In this document: positions 6,971-13,047 of the stretch, piece after piece
How positions within the stretch are numbered: the stretch's first letter is position 1
How the letters are laid out: each line of letters begins with the position of its first letter
From: Winogradskyella sp.
Lineage (GTDB): Bacteria; Bacteroidota; Bacteroidia; Flavobacteriales; Flavobacteriaceae
Direction of reading: 5' to 3'
Assembly (NCBI GenBank): GCA_030149115.1
Contig: JASBSE010000386.1
Location: 1 to 19,302, forward strand
Length of the DNA: 19,302 bases
Made by a program: the position numbers and the translations under genes
The notes under the pieces: model-generated
What the model saw: the letters and a program-made list of their open reading frames with translations, nothing else
What the model was told of the DNA's origin: nothing
The model's database searches: none

Positions 6971-8281
6971 TTATAAAGTGTTAAAGTTGTTGATTTTGAT
7001 GTCTTTTGCTTTGAGGTCGAACATTAGATTGTAAAGTCCGAAGAAGGTTCTGTTAATATAAATAAAATGTTTAGAACCACGATTACCGTTCATGTTTCTC
7101 AATTCTGTACTCTTAGAATATTTCTGTCCCATTTCGGTAATTTTTCCGAAAAATTGAGCATCCGAAAAATCGAAATTTTCTGCATGAAAAGGCTGGGTAA
7201 ATAAGCTTAACAATTCATGAAACATATCAGTGAAAAAGATAATTTCGTCTTCAGAATCATCTTTTCTTAAGATTTCTAATTCATAAAGTTTGGCTTTAAA
7301 TTCTTCAGGATTGTTAATCACTTTTTTGTCGGCCAACTCAAAATATGGTGCATAGAATTGCTCTGGAATGCTTTTCATACAGCCAAAATCTAACGCGATT
7401 AAATTTCCGTCTTCAGAAATCAAAAAATTACCAGGATGTGGATCGGCATGAACTTTTTTCAACCTATGAATTTGAAACATGTAAAAGTCCCATAACGCTT
7501 GCCCTAATTGATTGGATAATTCCTGATCAGTATTGTGTTGCACAAATTCAGAAAGGTGCTCACCTTTCATGTAATCCATGGTGATAATGCGTTCCGACGA
7601 AAATTCTTCATAATAATTCGGGAATTTAAGATTTGGAATATGATTACAAGCTTCTACAACCGCTTTACTTTGTTGTAATTCTAAGATGTAATTGGTTTCT
7701 TCAACAAGTTTATTTTCAACTTCTTTGAAGTACTTATCCGAATCTTTCCCTTTAATATTGAACATCTTAATAGCAATAGGTTTTACCAAAGCTAAGTCTG
7801 AAGCAATACTCTCTGCAACTCCAGGATATTGGATTTTCACAGCAAATTTTTTCCCATCCTTTTCGGCCAAGTGAACTTGACCAATGCTTGCAGCATTTAC
7901 TGAAGTTGCATTGAAAGTATCGAATAATTCTTCTGGGTGTTTCCCAAAATATTTTTTAAAAGTCTTAATCACCAAAGGAGCAGACAATGGAGGTACAGAA
8001 AATTGAGATAAAGAAAACTTTTCTACATAAGCCTGTGGTAATATGCTTTTTTCCATACTTAGCATTTGCGCGACTTTTAGTGCGCTACCTTTAAGTTGTT
8101 TTAGGCTATCGTAAATATCTTCAGCATTATTTTTATTGAGACGTTCTTTAGCCTCTTCCTCAGATTTAGTAATCTTATCTCCGTAATATTTTAAGTAGTT
8201 TACACCAACTTTTGCTCCAGTAGAGACTAATTTGGTAGCTCTTGATATTTTTGAAACAGGTATTTTGTCTATCGTCTTCAT
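6971..8281 (-). CDS. ABC1/AarF (UbiB-like) atypical kinase
   Basis: The 436-residue product is a member of the UbiB/ABC1 protein-kinase-like family, often tied to quinone or isoprenoid lipid metabolism. Visible marks are a KxxQ motif (KVAQ, 69-72) in the N-terminal extension, the alanine-rich loop NAASIGQVH (129-137) in place of a normal P-loop, K149 in FAVKIQYPG, the EETNY block (194-198), the catalytic loop HADPHPGNF (278-286), and DFG at 298-300. The usual glycine of KxGQ is alanine here. It overlaps the TetR-like gene by four bases (ATGA) and abuts the flavin reductase gene. No strong hydrophobic C-terminal anchor is visible, unlike many UbiB proteins. Its role in the light cluster is unknown. 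Confidence 0.92.
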   Translation of the reverse strand: MKTIDKIPVSKISRATKLVSTGAKVGVNYLKYYGDKITKSEEEAKERLNKNNAEDIYDSLKQLKGSALKVAQMLSMEKSILPQAYVEKFSLSQFSVPPLSAPLVIKTFKKYFGKHPEELFDTFNATSVNAASIGQVHLAEKDGKKFAVKIQYPGVAESIASDLALVKPIAIKMFNIKGKDSDKYFKEVENKLVEETNYILELQQSKAVVEACNHIPNLKFPNYYEEFSSERIITMDYMKGEHLSEFVQHNTDQELSNQLGQALWDFYMFQIHRLKKVHADPHPGNFLISEDGNLIALDFGCMKSIPEQFYAPYFELADKKVINNPEEFKAKLYELEILRKDDSEDEIIFFTDMFHELLSLFTQPFHAENFDFSDAQFFGKITEMGQKYSKSTELRNMNGNRGSKHFIYINRTFFGLYNLMFDLKAKDIKINNFNTL

Positions 8282-8937
8282 GCGTTCATTTTAAATTTTT
8301 CTTTGTAAATAAACTTTCCGAAGTCTATAAGGCTTTTTAATGGAGTGGTATCGATAAGATCGAAGCTGGTGTTGACTGATTTTTCAATAAACACATCTGT
8401 TTTTTCAAACGCTTTAGAAGTATCATCTATCCAAAACTTTATGGTCATTAAAAGTTGTATCCAAGCAGATTCTTCAATACTTCTTTTTTGAAGTTTCTCT
8501 AACTTTTCTTCTTTTAAGTCTAGCGTTTTAATATCTAAAGTAGAAACATATTTGGTGAAGCTAGATTTCAAGCTTGAAAGCGTCCTAAGTGTTTTTAACT
8601 TGTTTTTTTCATTTTCTAGTGCATAAATGACATAACTTCTATTCGCCGTAAGCACTTCAAAAAATGTATAGTAAAAACTTAAAAGTTTATTGCGAGCATC
8701 AAAAGATTGATAGTCTTCACTTTTTTGTAAAACGTCGTGAGTATTATCAAAAAACGCTTTGAAAATACTTTTTTCTAAAGCTTCAAAAGAGTTGAAATGT
8801 TCGTAGAATTTTTGCTCTTCAAAATTGTTGTCTTTTGAAAAGGAGTATACAGATTTGGGTTGTTGGTTATGCGTCAACACATAATCCATATATAAAGAAA
8901 TCAAATCTGCTTGTTTTATGTTTTTTTTCTTTGCCAT
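8278..8937 (-). CDS. TetR-like transcriptional regulator
   Basis: The 219-residue product has a TetR-style N-terminal domain: a first helix (about 9-22), then a helix-turn-helix at about 28-58 with the recognition segment NNFEEQKFYEHFNSFEALEK, followed by an all-helical C-terminal ligand or dimer domain. The first HTH helix (SVYSFSKDNN) is less canonical than in TetR itself, so this belongs to a divergent branch. It is the first gene of the seven-gene photolyase unit, 32 bases from an inverted repeat that also precedes the second unit at 1806. It therefore probably controls itself and both halves of the cluster. The ligand is unknown; a photo-oxidation product, lipid or tetrapyrrole would be guesses. 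It overlaps the ABC1 gene by ATGA. Confidence 0.85.
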   Translation of the reverse strand: MAKKKNIKQADLISLYMDYVLTHNQQPKSVYSFSKDNNFEEQKFYEHFNSFEALEKSIFKAFFDNTHDVLQKSEDYQSFDARNKLLSFYYTFFEVLTANRSYVIYALENEKNKLKTLRTLSSLKSSFTKYVSTLDIKTLDLKEEKLEKLQKRSIEESAWIQLLMTIKFWIDDTSKAFEKTDVFIEKSVNTSFDLIDTTPLKSLIDFGKFIYKEKFKMNA

Positions 8938-8955
8938 TGTAATTGATTTACAACG

Positions 8956-9007
8956 TAAAGATATTAAATGTTTAACTATTTATTTTAAAAGTTAAACAAA
9001 ATTTAAC
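8956..9007 (-). promoter_or_regulatory. Operator-promoter B, for the TetR-photolyase unit
   Basis: GTTTAAC (8970-8976) and GTTAAAC (8991-8997) form an inverted repeat with exactly 14 bases between the arms, and a TTTAAC half-site follows at 9002-9007. Reading leftward, TATCTTTA (8963-8956) is a near match to the flavobacterial -7 box, six bases past the palindrome. Twelve bases around the first arm (TAAATGTTTAAC) are identical to operator A at 1828. The element is 32 bases upstream of the TetR-like start, which suggests autoregulation. No standard -33 TTG lies at the right distance. Confidence 0.7.
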
Positions 9008-9035
9008 TAAACTATAAAACAAGCAGATTTAAAAA

Positions 9036-10079
9036 TTAGGCTTTCTGAGGCAAATAGTATTTTTTTCGTAACCAAAAAGCCACTCTAACTAATAAAATTA
9101 AAGCAGGAACTTCTACCAAAGGACCAACCACTCCTGCAAATGCTTGTCCTGAATTTAATCCAAATACAGCAATAGCTACAGCAATAGCCAATTCAAAATT
9201 ATTACCTGCTGCTGTAAAGGCAATGGCAGCATTTTTATCATAATCGGCACCCATGGCTTTACTAGTAAAGAAGCCTATAATAAACATCAGAGCAAAATAT
9301 ATTAGCAATGGTATAGCTATTATGAGCACATCCATTGGAATCTCTACAATAAGCTCACCTTTAAGAGAAAACATTACCACGATGGTGAAAAGCAATACTA
9401 TTAAAGTCAATGGAGAGATAGTTGGTATAAACTTTTTAGTGTACCATTCTTCTCCTTTCAGTTTTACAAGCATAAGTCGTGATAAAATGCCTAGTAGAAA
9501 AGGAATGCCTAAGTATATGGCAACACTTTCAGCGATAGTTGCAATTGAAATATCTACAATGGCACCTTCAAAGCCAAAATATGGAGGCAATACTGTAATA
9601 AATAAATAGGCATAAAAGCTATAGCCAAAAACTTGAAAAATACTATTCAACGCCACTAAGCCAGCTCCATACTCACTACTACCTTCTGCTAAATCATTCC
9701 AAACTAAAACCATCGCAATACAACGTGCCAAGCCAATAAGAATGAGTCCAACCATATATTCTGGATAATCTTGTAAAAAGATTATAGCTAAAACAAACAT
9801 TAAAATTGGTCCAATAATCCAATTGAGAATCAATGAAATTGAAAGGATTTTTACATCCTTAAACACTTTTGGTAATAAGGCATAATTCACTTTTGCTAAT
9901 GGTGGATACATCATTAAAATCAGTCCGATTGCTATGGGAATGTTTGTAGAACCACTACTGTAGCTATTTATTAACTCAGGAAAAGAAGGAGCAAAATAAC
10001 CAATTCCAACACCAATAATCATTGCTAAAAATATCCAAAGTGTTAGATAACTATCTAAAAAGCTAAGTTTCTTTTTCAT
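9036..10079 (-). CDS. acr3: ACR3-family arsenite efflux permease
   Basis: The 347-residue inner-membrane protein exports arsenite. It consists of about ten hydrophobic helices from residue 12 to 335. The ACR3 signature GLARCIAMVLVWNDLAEG places the conserved transport cysteine at C120. The AAGNNFELAIA block (290-300) and GPLVEVPAL (319-327) provide the conserved acidic residues of the family. The length is normal. It is the last gene of the arsenic operon, three bases after the stop of the arsenate reductase-type phosphatase. No clear terminator separates it from the leftward TetR-photolyase unit, so some read-through is possible. Confidence 0.96.
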   Translation of the reverse strand: MKKKLSFLDSYLTLWIFLAMIIGVGIGYFAPSFPELINSYSSGSTNIPIAIGLILMMYPPLAKVNYALLPKVFKDVKILSISLILNWIIGPILMFVLAIIFLQDYPEYMVGLILIGLARCIAMVLVWNDLAEGSSEYGAGLVALNSIFQVFGYSFYAYLFITVLPPYFGFEGAIVDISIATIAESVAIYLGIPFLLGILSRLMLVKLKGEEWYTKKFIPTISPLTLIVLLFTIVVMFSLKGELIVEIPMDVLIIAIPLLIYFALMFIIGFFTSKAMGADYDKNAAIAFTAAGNNFELAIAVAIAVFGLNSGQAFAGVVGPLVEVPALILLVRVAFWLRKKYYLPQKA

Positions 10080-10082
10080 TTG

Positions 10083-10697
10083 TTATAGCTTTATTTGTGA
10101 GAAAATAAATTTCATTTCAGTAGCGATTTGATTGCTGCGCTCTTCATATTTTTCAGCTTGTTGTGGTGTACCATCTGAAACTTTTGGATCTTCATATGTA
10201 ATAGGAATACGTTTTTCTGCACCAGCAATAAACGGACAGCCTTGATCTGCCGAAGAGCAGGTCATAATAGCAGCAAAACCACTTTCTGGATTAAAATCTG
10301 AAGTTATGGTTTTTGAAAACCCAATAATAGGATGTTGGTTCTCGCTGTATTTTATGCTGTAAATAGGGTTTTCTTCTTGAGATAAAATCTCTACTTTAAA
10401 TCCTGAATTTTCCAGGGTTTTTGCAGCTACAGGAAACAACGCTGTAGCTTCAGTACCTGCAGAATAGCAAAACAAGTTTTCTATCCCAAAATAAGAGCCT
10501 GTCACTTGAGCCCAAGCTTGGGATAAATGACTTCTTCTGGAATTGTGTGTGCAAATAAAATTGAGGTTAATAATTTGTTTTGCATCAACTTTAGACTGAG
10601 CGAAGTCAATTAAAGGTTGTAAAACAGCTTTCCTTTCTTCTGAAATTATAGATGTATCAAGACTATCTATTTTTTCTGATAATTTTGAAAATATCAT
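10083..10697 (-). CDS. arsC: LMW phosphatase-type arsenate reductase
   Basis: The 204-residue product belongs to the low-molecular-weight tyrosine phosphatase superfamily. The P-loop CTHNSRR is at 49-55 (CX5R), preceded by the NLNFI strand, and the acid loop is YEDPKVSDGTP (168-178). C147 and C154 in TCSSADQGC have the same seven-residue spacing as C82 and C89 of the S. aureus thioredoxin-coupled ArsC, so C49-C147-C154 can form the disulfide relay that turns arsenate into arsenite. An N-terminal extension of about 40 residues precedes the core, common in Bacteroidota homologues. Its position between arsM and acr3 supports the arsenic role. A pure protein phosphatase is less likely given the cysteine triad. 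Confidence 0.88.
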   Translation of the reverse strand: MIFSKLSEKIDSLDTSIISEERKAVLQPLIDFAQSKVDAKQIINLNFICTHNSRRSHLSQAWAQVTGSYFGIENLFCYSAGTEATALFPVAAKTLENSGFKVEILSQEENPIYSIKYSENQHPIIGFSKTITSDFNPESGFAAIMTCSSADQGCPFIAGAEKRIPITYEDPKVSDGTPQQAEKYEERSNQIATEMKFIFSQIKL

Positions 10698-10721
10698 ACT
10701 TGGTTGGTGATTTTATATGAT

Positions 10722-11612
10722 TTAACAACAATTACCATCAGGTGAGCAACAAGGCTCATCATTTGTAATATCTGCTAATTGAAGTTTTGGTTTCTTTTCC
10801 TTTTTTCCTGGTTTTTCAGCATAAACTGTAATACTGAAAATACCAACATTATCAGAGTTAAACTGTTTGGTCATCTCTTCATCTAAATACTTGCTTAAGA
10901 TATCATTAGGAATAGTAATAGGCTTCTCTTTTTGAATATTGATGTTTATAAAGCCTTCATCAGAAATGTGTTTTAAGTAATCCTCTTTTTGAATAGCACC
11001 AGCCACACAACCAGCATACATCTCGGCATCTTCTTTTAAAGCTTTAGGTAGATCACCAACTAAGACGATATCTGAAATACTAAAATGACCACCACGTTTC
11101 AAAACCCTAAAAATTTCACTGATAACTTTTTGTTTTTTAGGCACTAAGTTTAGTACACAATTACTTACAATGACATCGGCAACATTATCAGAAACAGGCA
11201 TATTGTCTATATCACCTTCTCTAAACTCTACATTGTTGTAGCCTAGTTTTTCAGCATTGATGCGCGCTTTTTGGATCATAATCGGAGTAAAGTCAACACC
11301 TATAACTTTGCCTTCACTACCAGTTTCATGTCTCGCTACAAAACAATCGTTACCAGCACCAGAGCCCAAATCTATAACGGTATCTCCTTTTTGAATTAAA
11401 GCGAATTGGGTTGGCAATCCACAACCTAAACCTAAATCGGCATCACTGACATAGCCATCAGTGTCTGAGTAATCATCCATCATAATGTTATAAACTTTAT
11501 TGGATGGAGTAGTGGCACCACAGCAAGATGAAGCATTTTCAACCTTACCTTGTTCTGCAATTTTTGCATATCGTTCTTTTACGATGTCCTTAAGTTCTTG
11601 TTCAGTTTTCAT
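10722..11612 (-). CDS. arsM: Arsenite S-adenosylmethionine methyltransferase
   Basis: The 296-residue product is a class I SAM-dependent methyltransferase that methylates trivalent arsenic. Motif I is DLGSGAGNDC (81-90), and the family's YSDTDGYVS lead and LGLGCGLPT segment follow the typical ArsM pattern. Cysteines likely to bind arsenic are C64 (LGCGLP), C152 (SNCVLNL) and C202 (AGCVAGA). Extra cysteine pairs occur near both ends, C30-C31 in SSCCGA and C288-C289/C295-C296 in CCSPDGNCC, and could capture metalloid. It lies 37 bases after arsR and 24 bases before the reductase gene. Methylation plus efflux suggests detoxification by two routes. Confidence 0.94.
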   Translation of the reverse strand: MKTEQELKDIVKERYAKIAEQGKVENASSCCGATTPSNKVYNIMMDDYSDTDGYVSDADLGLGCGLPTQFALIQKGDTVIDLGSGAGNDCFVARHETGSEGKVIGVDFTPIMIQKARINAEKLGYNNVEFREGDIDNMPVSDNVADVIVSNCVLNLVPKKQKVISEIFRVLKRGGHFSISDIVLVGDLPKALKEDAEMYAGCVAGAIQKEDYLKHISDEGFININIQKEKPITIPNDILSKYLDEEMTKQFNSDNVGIFSITVYAEKPGKKEKKPKLQLADITNDEPCCSPDGNCC

Positions 11613-11649
11613 AATTATATATTTTGTATTGCTATAAAATCAATGTGAT

Positions 11650-11979
11650 TTAACAACAGGTTGATTTTTTAGAGGCATTATCTAGAAATTGAGAGATAAG
11701 ATCTTTGGCATTGGCCCAATTGGTTTCATCAATGCAATAGCAAACGCTTGTGCCTTCTATGTTTCCTTTAATTAGCCCTATATTCTTTAATTCTCTAAGA
11801 TGTTGAGATATTGTAGCTTGTGCTAGGCCAATTTCGTCCACTAAATCACCACAAATACAAGCATTAGAATTGATGATGTACTGCAAAATTGCAACTCTTG
11901 CAGGATGTGCAAAAGCCTTAGCTATAGTAGCAATTTGATTTTGTTCCTCTGTAAAAATCTCAGATTTTGTAAGTCCCAT
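11650..11979 (-). CDS. arsR: ArsR-family metalloid-responsive repressor
   Basis: The 109-residue product is a winged-helix dimeric repressor of the ArsR/SmtB family. The recognition region AQATISQHLRELKNIGLI (53-70) is typical, and the neighbouring CIC pair (C41, C43, in NACICGDL) lies just before it. Additional cysteines occur in the wing (C80, C82) and as a C-terminal pair (C108, C109), any of which could bind arsenite and release DNA. It is the first gene of the arsenic operon, and a dyad at 11999-12014 upstream of its start is a likely operator. Which cysteines sense the metalloid cannot be told from sequence. Confidence 0.93.
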   Translation of the reverse strand: MGLTKSEIFTEEQNQIATIAKAFAHPARVAILQYIINSNACICGDLVDEIGLAQATISQHLRELKNIGLIKGNIEGTSVCYCIDETNWANAKDLISQFLDNASKKSTCC

Positions 11980-11998
11980 AAGTTATGTTAATCACTAT

Positions 11999-12014
11999 AT
12001 TGCAATATTACGAT
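11999..12014. promoter_or_regulatory. Probable ArsR operator
   Basis: ATTGCAATATTACGAT is an imperfect palindrome centred on AATATT, 12 of 16 positions symmetric, 20 bases upstream of the arsR ATG. It overlaps a 12-base perfect palindrome, ATATTGCAATAT (11997-12008). ArsR-family sites are typically AT-rich dyads of this size close to the promoter. The AATATTGC part reads leftward as TAATATTG, a weak -7 box, so binding would block RNA polymerase. Confidence 0.55.
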
Positions 12015-12077
12015 TAAATAAATAATTGATCGTGTTTTCTATGTTAATTTTTCTTTTTTAGGTATTCGTTAACATTC

Positions 12078-12103
12078 TTGGTTTGTGTTATATTGTAATT
12101 TTA
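12078..12103 (+). promoter_or_regulatory. Weak candidate promoter for the DUF2911 gene
   Basis: TTG (12078-12080) and TAATTTTA (12096-12103, one base off TAnnTTTG) are 15 bases apart. They lie about 26 bases before the ATG at 12130. The spacing is shorter than usual, so this is tentative. Confidence 0.3.
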
Positions 12104-12129
12104 ACAAAACATTAATCAACACATACAAA

Positions 12130-12978
12130 ATGAAAAAACTAGTACTTTTTGCTTTTGCCTTAACTCTAATGTTTACGGTAAACGCGCAGTTGGAAACACC
12201 ACAACCAAGTCCTTTTACTAAAATTGAGCAAAAGGTTGGCTTAACAGACGTGACTTTAGAATACTCTCGTCCGAGTATGAAAGGAAGAAAAATATTTGGA
12301 GATTTAGTTCCTTATGGAAAAGTATGGCGAGCAGGTGCCAATAAGAATACTATAGTTACGTTTAGTGATAACGTTTCAGTTGAGGGTGAGACCTTGAAGG
12401 CAGGTTCTTATGCTGTTTTTGTATCACCTAATAAAGATTCTTGGACCGTATTTTTCTATACCGATACAAATAATTGGGGTACGCCAGCTGAATGGGATGA
12501 TTCTAAGGTAGCAGCTAAAGTTACAGCTAAGATTTATGAGATGCCAATGGATGTAGAAACTTGGACCATAGGTTTTGATGATTTAACTAATAACTCTGCC
12601 AGCATTGGTTTTATTTGGGAAAAAACATATGCTGCTGTTAAATTTAAAGTACCTACTGAAGAAAAAGTAACAGCATCTATCAACAATATAATGTCTGGTC
12701 CTTCTGCAAATGATTATTACTTAGCGGCTGATTATAATTTATCAGAGGGTAAAGATTTAGATCAAGCTATGAAATGGATTGATAAAGCTGTTGAAATGAC
12801 AAAGAATAAACCACGTTTTTGGTATCTGAGAAAGCAATCATTAATACATGCTGCCAACGGAGATAAAAAAGGAGCAATTGCTGCTGCAAAAAAATCTTTA
12901 GAAGGCGCTAAAGAAGCGGGTAATGATGACTATGTGAAAATGAATAAAGACTCTCTAAAAGAATGGGGTGCGATGTAA
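12130..12978 (+). CDS. Secreted DUF2911 protein with TPR-like C-terminus
   Basis: This is the only rightward gene. I start it at the ATG at 12130, giving 282 residues, because MKKLVLFAFALTLMFTVNAQ is a clean signal peptide with cleavage expected after NA. The upstream in-frame ATG at 12085 would place 15 polar residues before it. The central part (PSPFTKIEQKVGLTDVTLEYSRPSMKGR, VWRAGANKNTIVTFSD and GSYAVFVSP blocks, about 25-100) is DUF2911, common in Bacteroidota and of unknown function. Residues about 200-280 contain helical repeats (DYYLAADYNLSEGKDLDQAM, then AIAAAKKSLEGAKEAG) resembling a TPR pair. It probably resides in the periplasm. It ends at the terminator at 12989-13039 and is divergent from arsR, with no evident functional link. 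Confidence 0.9.
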   Translation: MKKLVLFAFALTLMFTVNAQLETPQPSPFTKIEQKVGLTDVTLEYSRPSMKGRKIFGDLVPYGKVWRAGANKNTIVTFSDNVSVEGETLKAGSYAVFVSPNKDSWTVFFYTDTNNWGTPAEWDDSKVAAKVTAKIYEMPMDVETWTIGFDDLTNNSASIGFIWEKTYAAVKFKVPTEEKVTASINNIMSGPSANDYYLAADYNLSEGKDLDQAMKWIDKAVEMTKNKPRFWYLRKQSLIHAANGDKKGAIAAAKKSLEGAKEAGNDDYVKMNKDSLKEWGAM

Positions 12979-12988
12979 AAGCAATTTA

Positions 12989-13039
12989 CACAATATAAAA
13001 AAGCGTAACCTAAATGGGTTGCGCTTTTTTTATATTGTG
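12989..13039. terminator. Bidirectional intrinsic terminator
   Basis: A long inverted repeat (left arm CACAATATAAAAAAGCG plus TAACC, right arm GGTTGCGC then a T run and ATATTGTG) surrounds the loop TAAAT. The stem has one G-T type mismatch and one bulged base. The A tract on one side and T tract on the other let it work in both directions. It ends the DUF2911 gene from the left and the symporter gene (stop at 13048) from the right. Confidence 0.9.
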
Positions 13040-13047
13040 AATGCGAT

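Noticed and set aside
9010..9056. Possible weak hairpin after acr3 as a terminator
   Set aside because: AAGC and GCTT are only four bases long and lack a T-run on the leftward strand, too weak to call a terminator.
10592..10606. GACTGAGCGAAGTC, similar to a known style of flavobacterial repeat
   Set aside because: It lies inside the arsenate reductase gene and encodes part of DFAQSK in frame without disrupting the protein, so coincidence is likelier than an inserted repeat.
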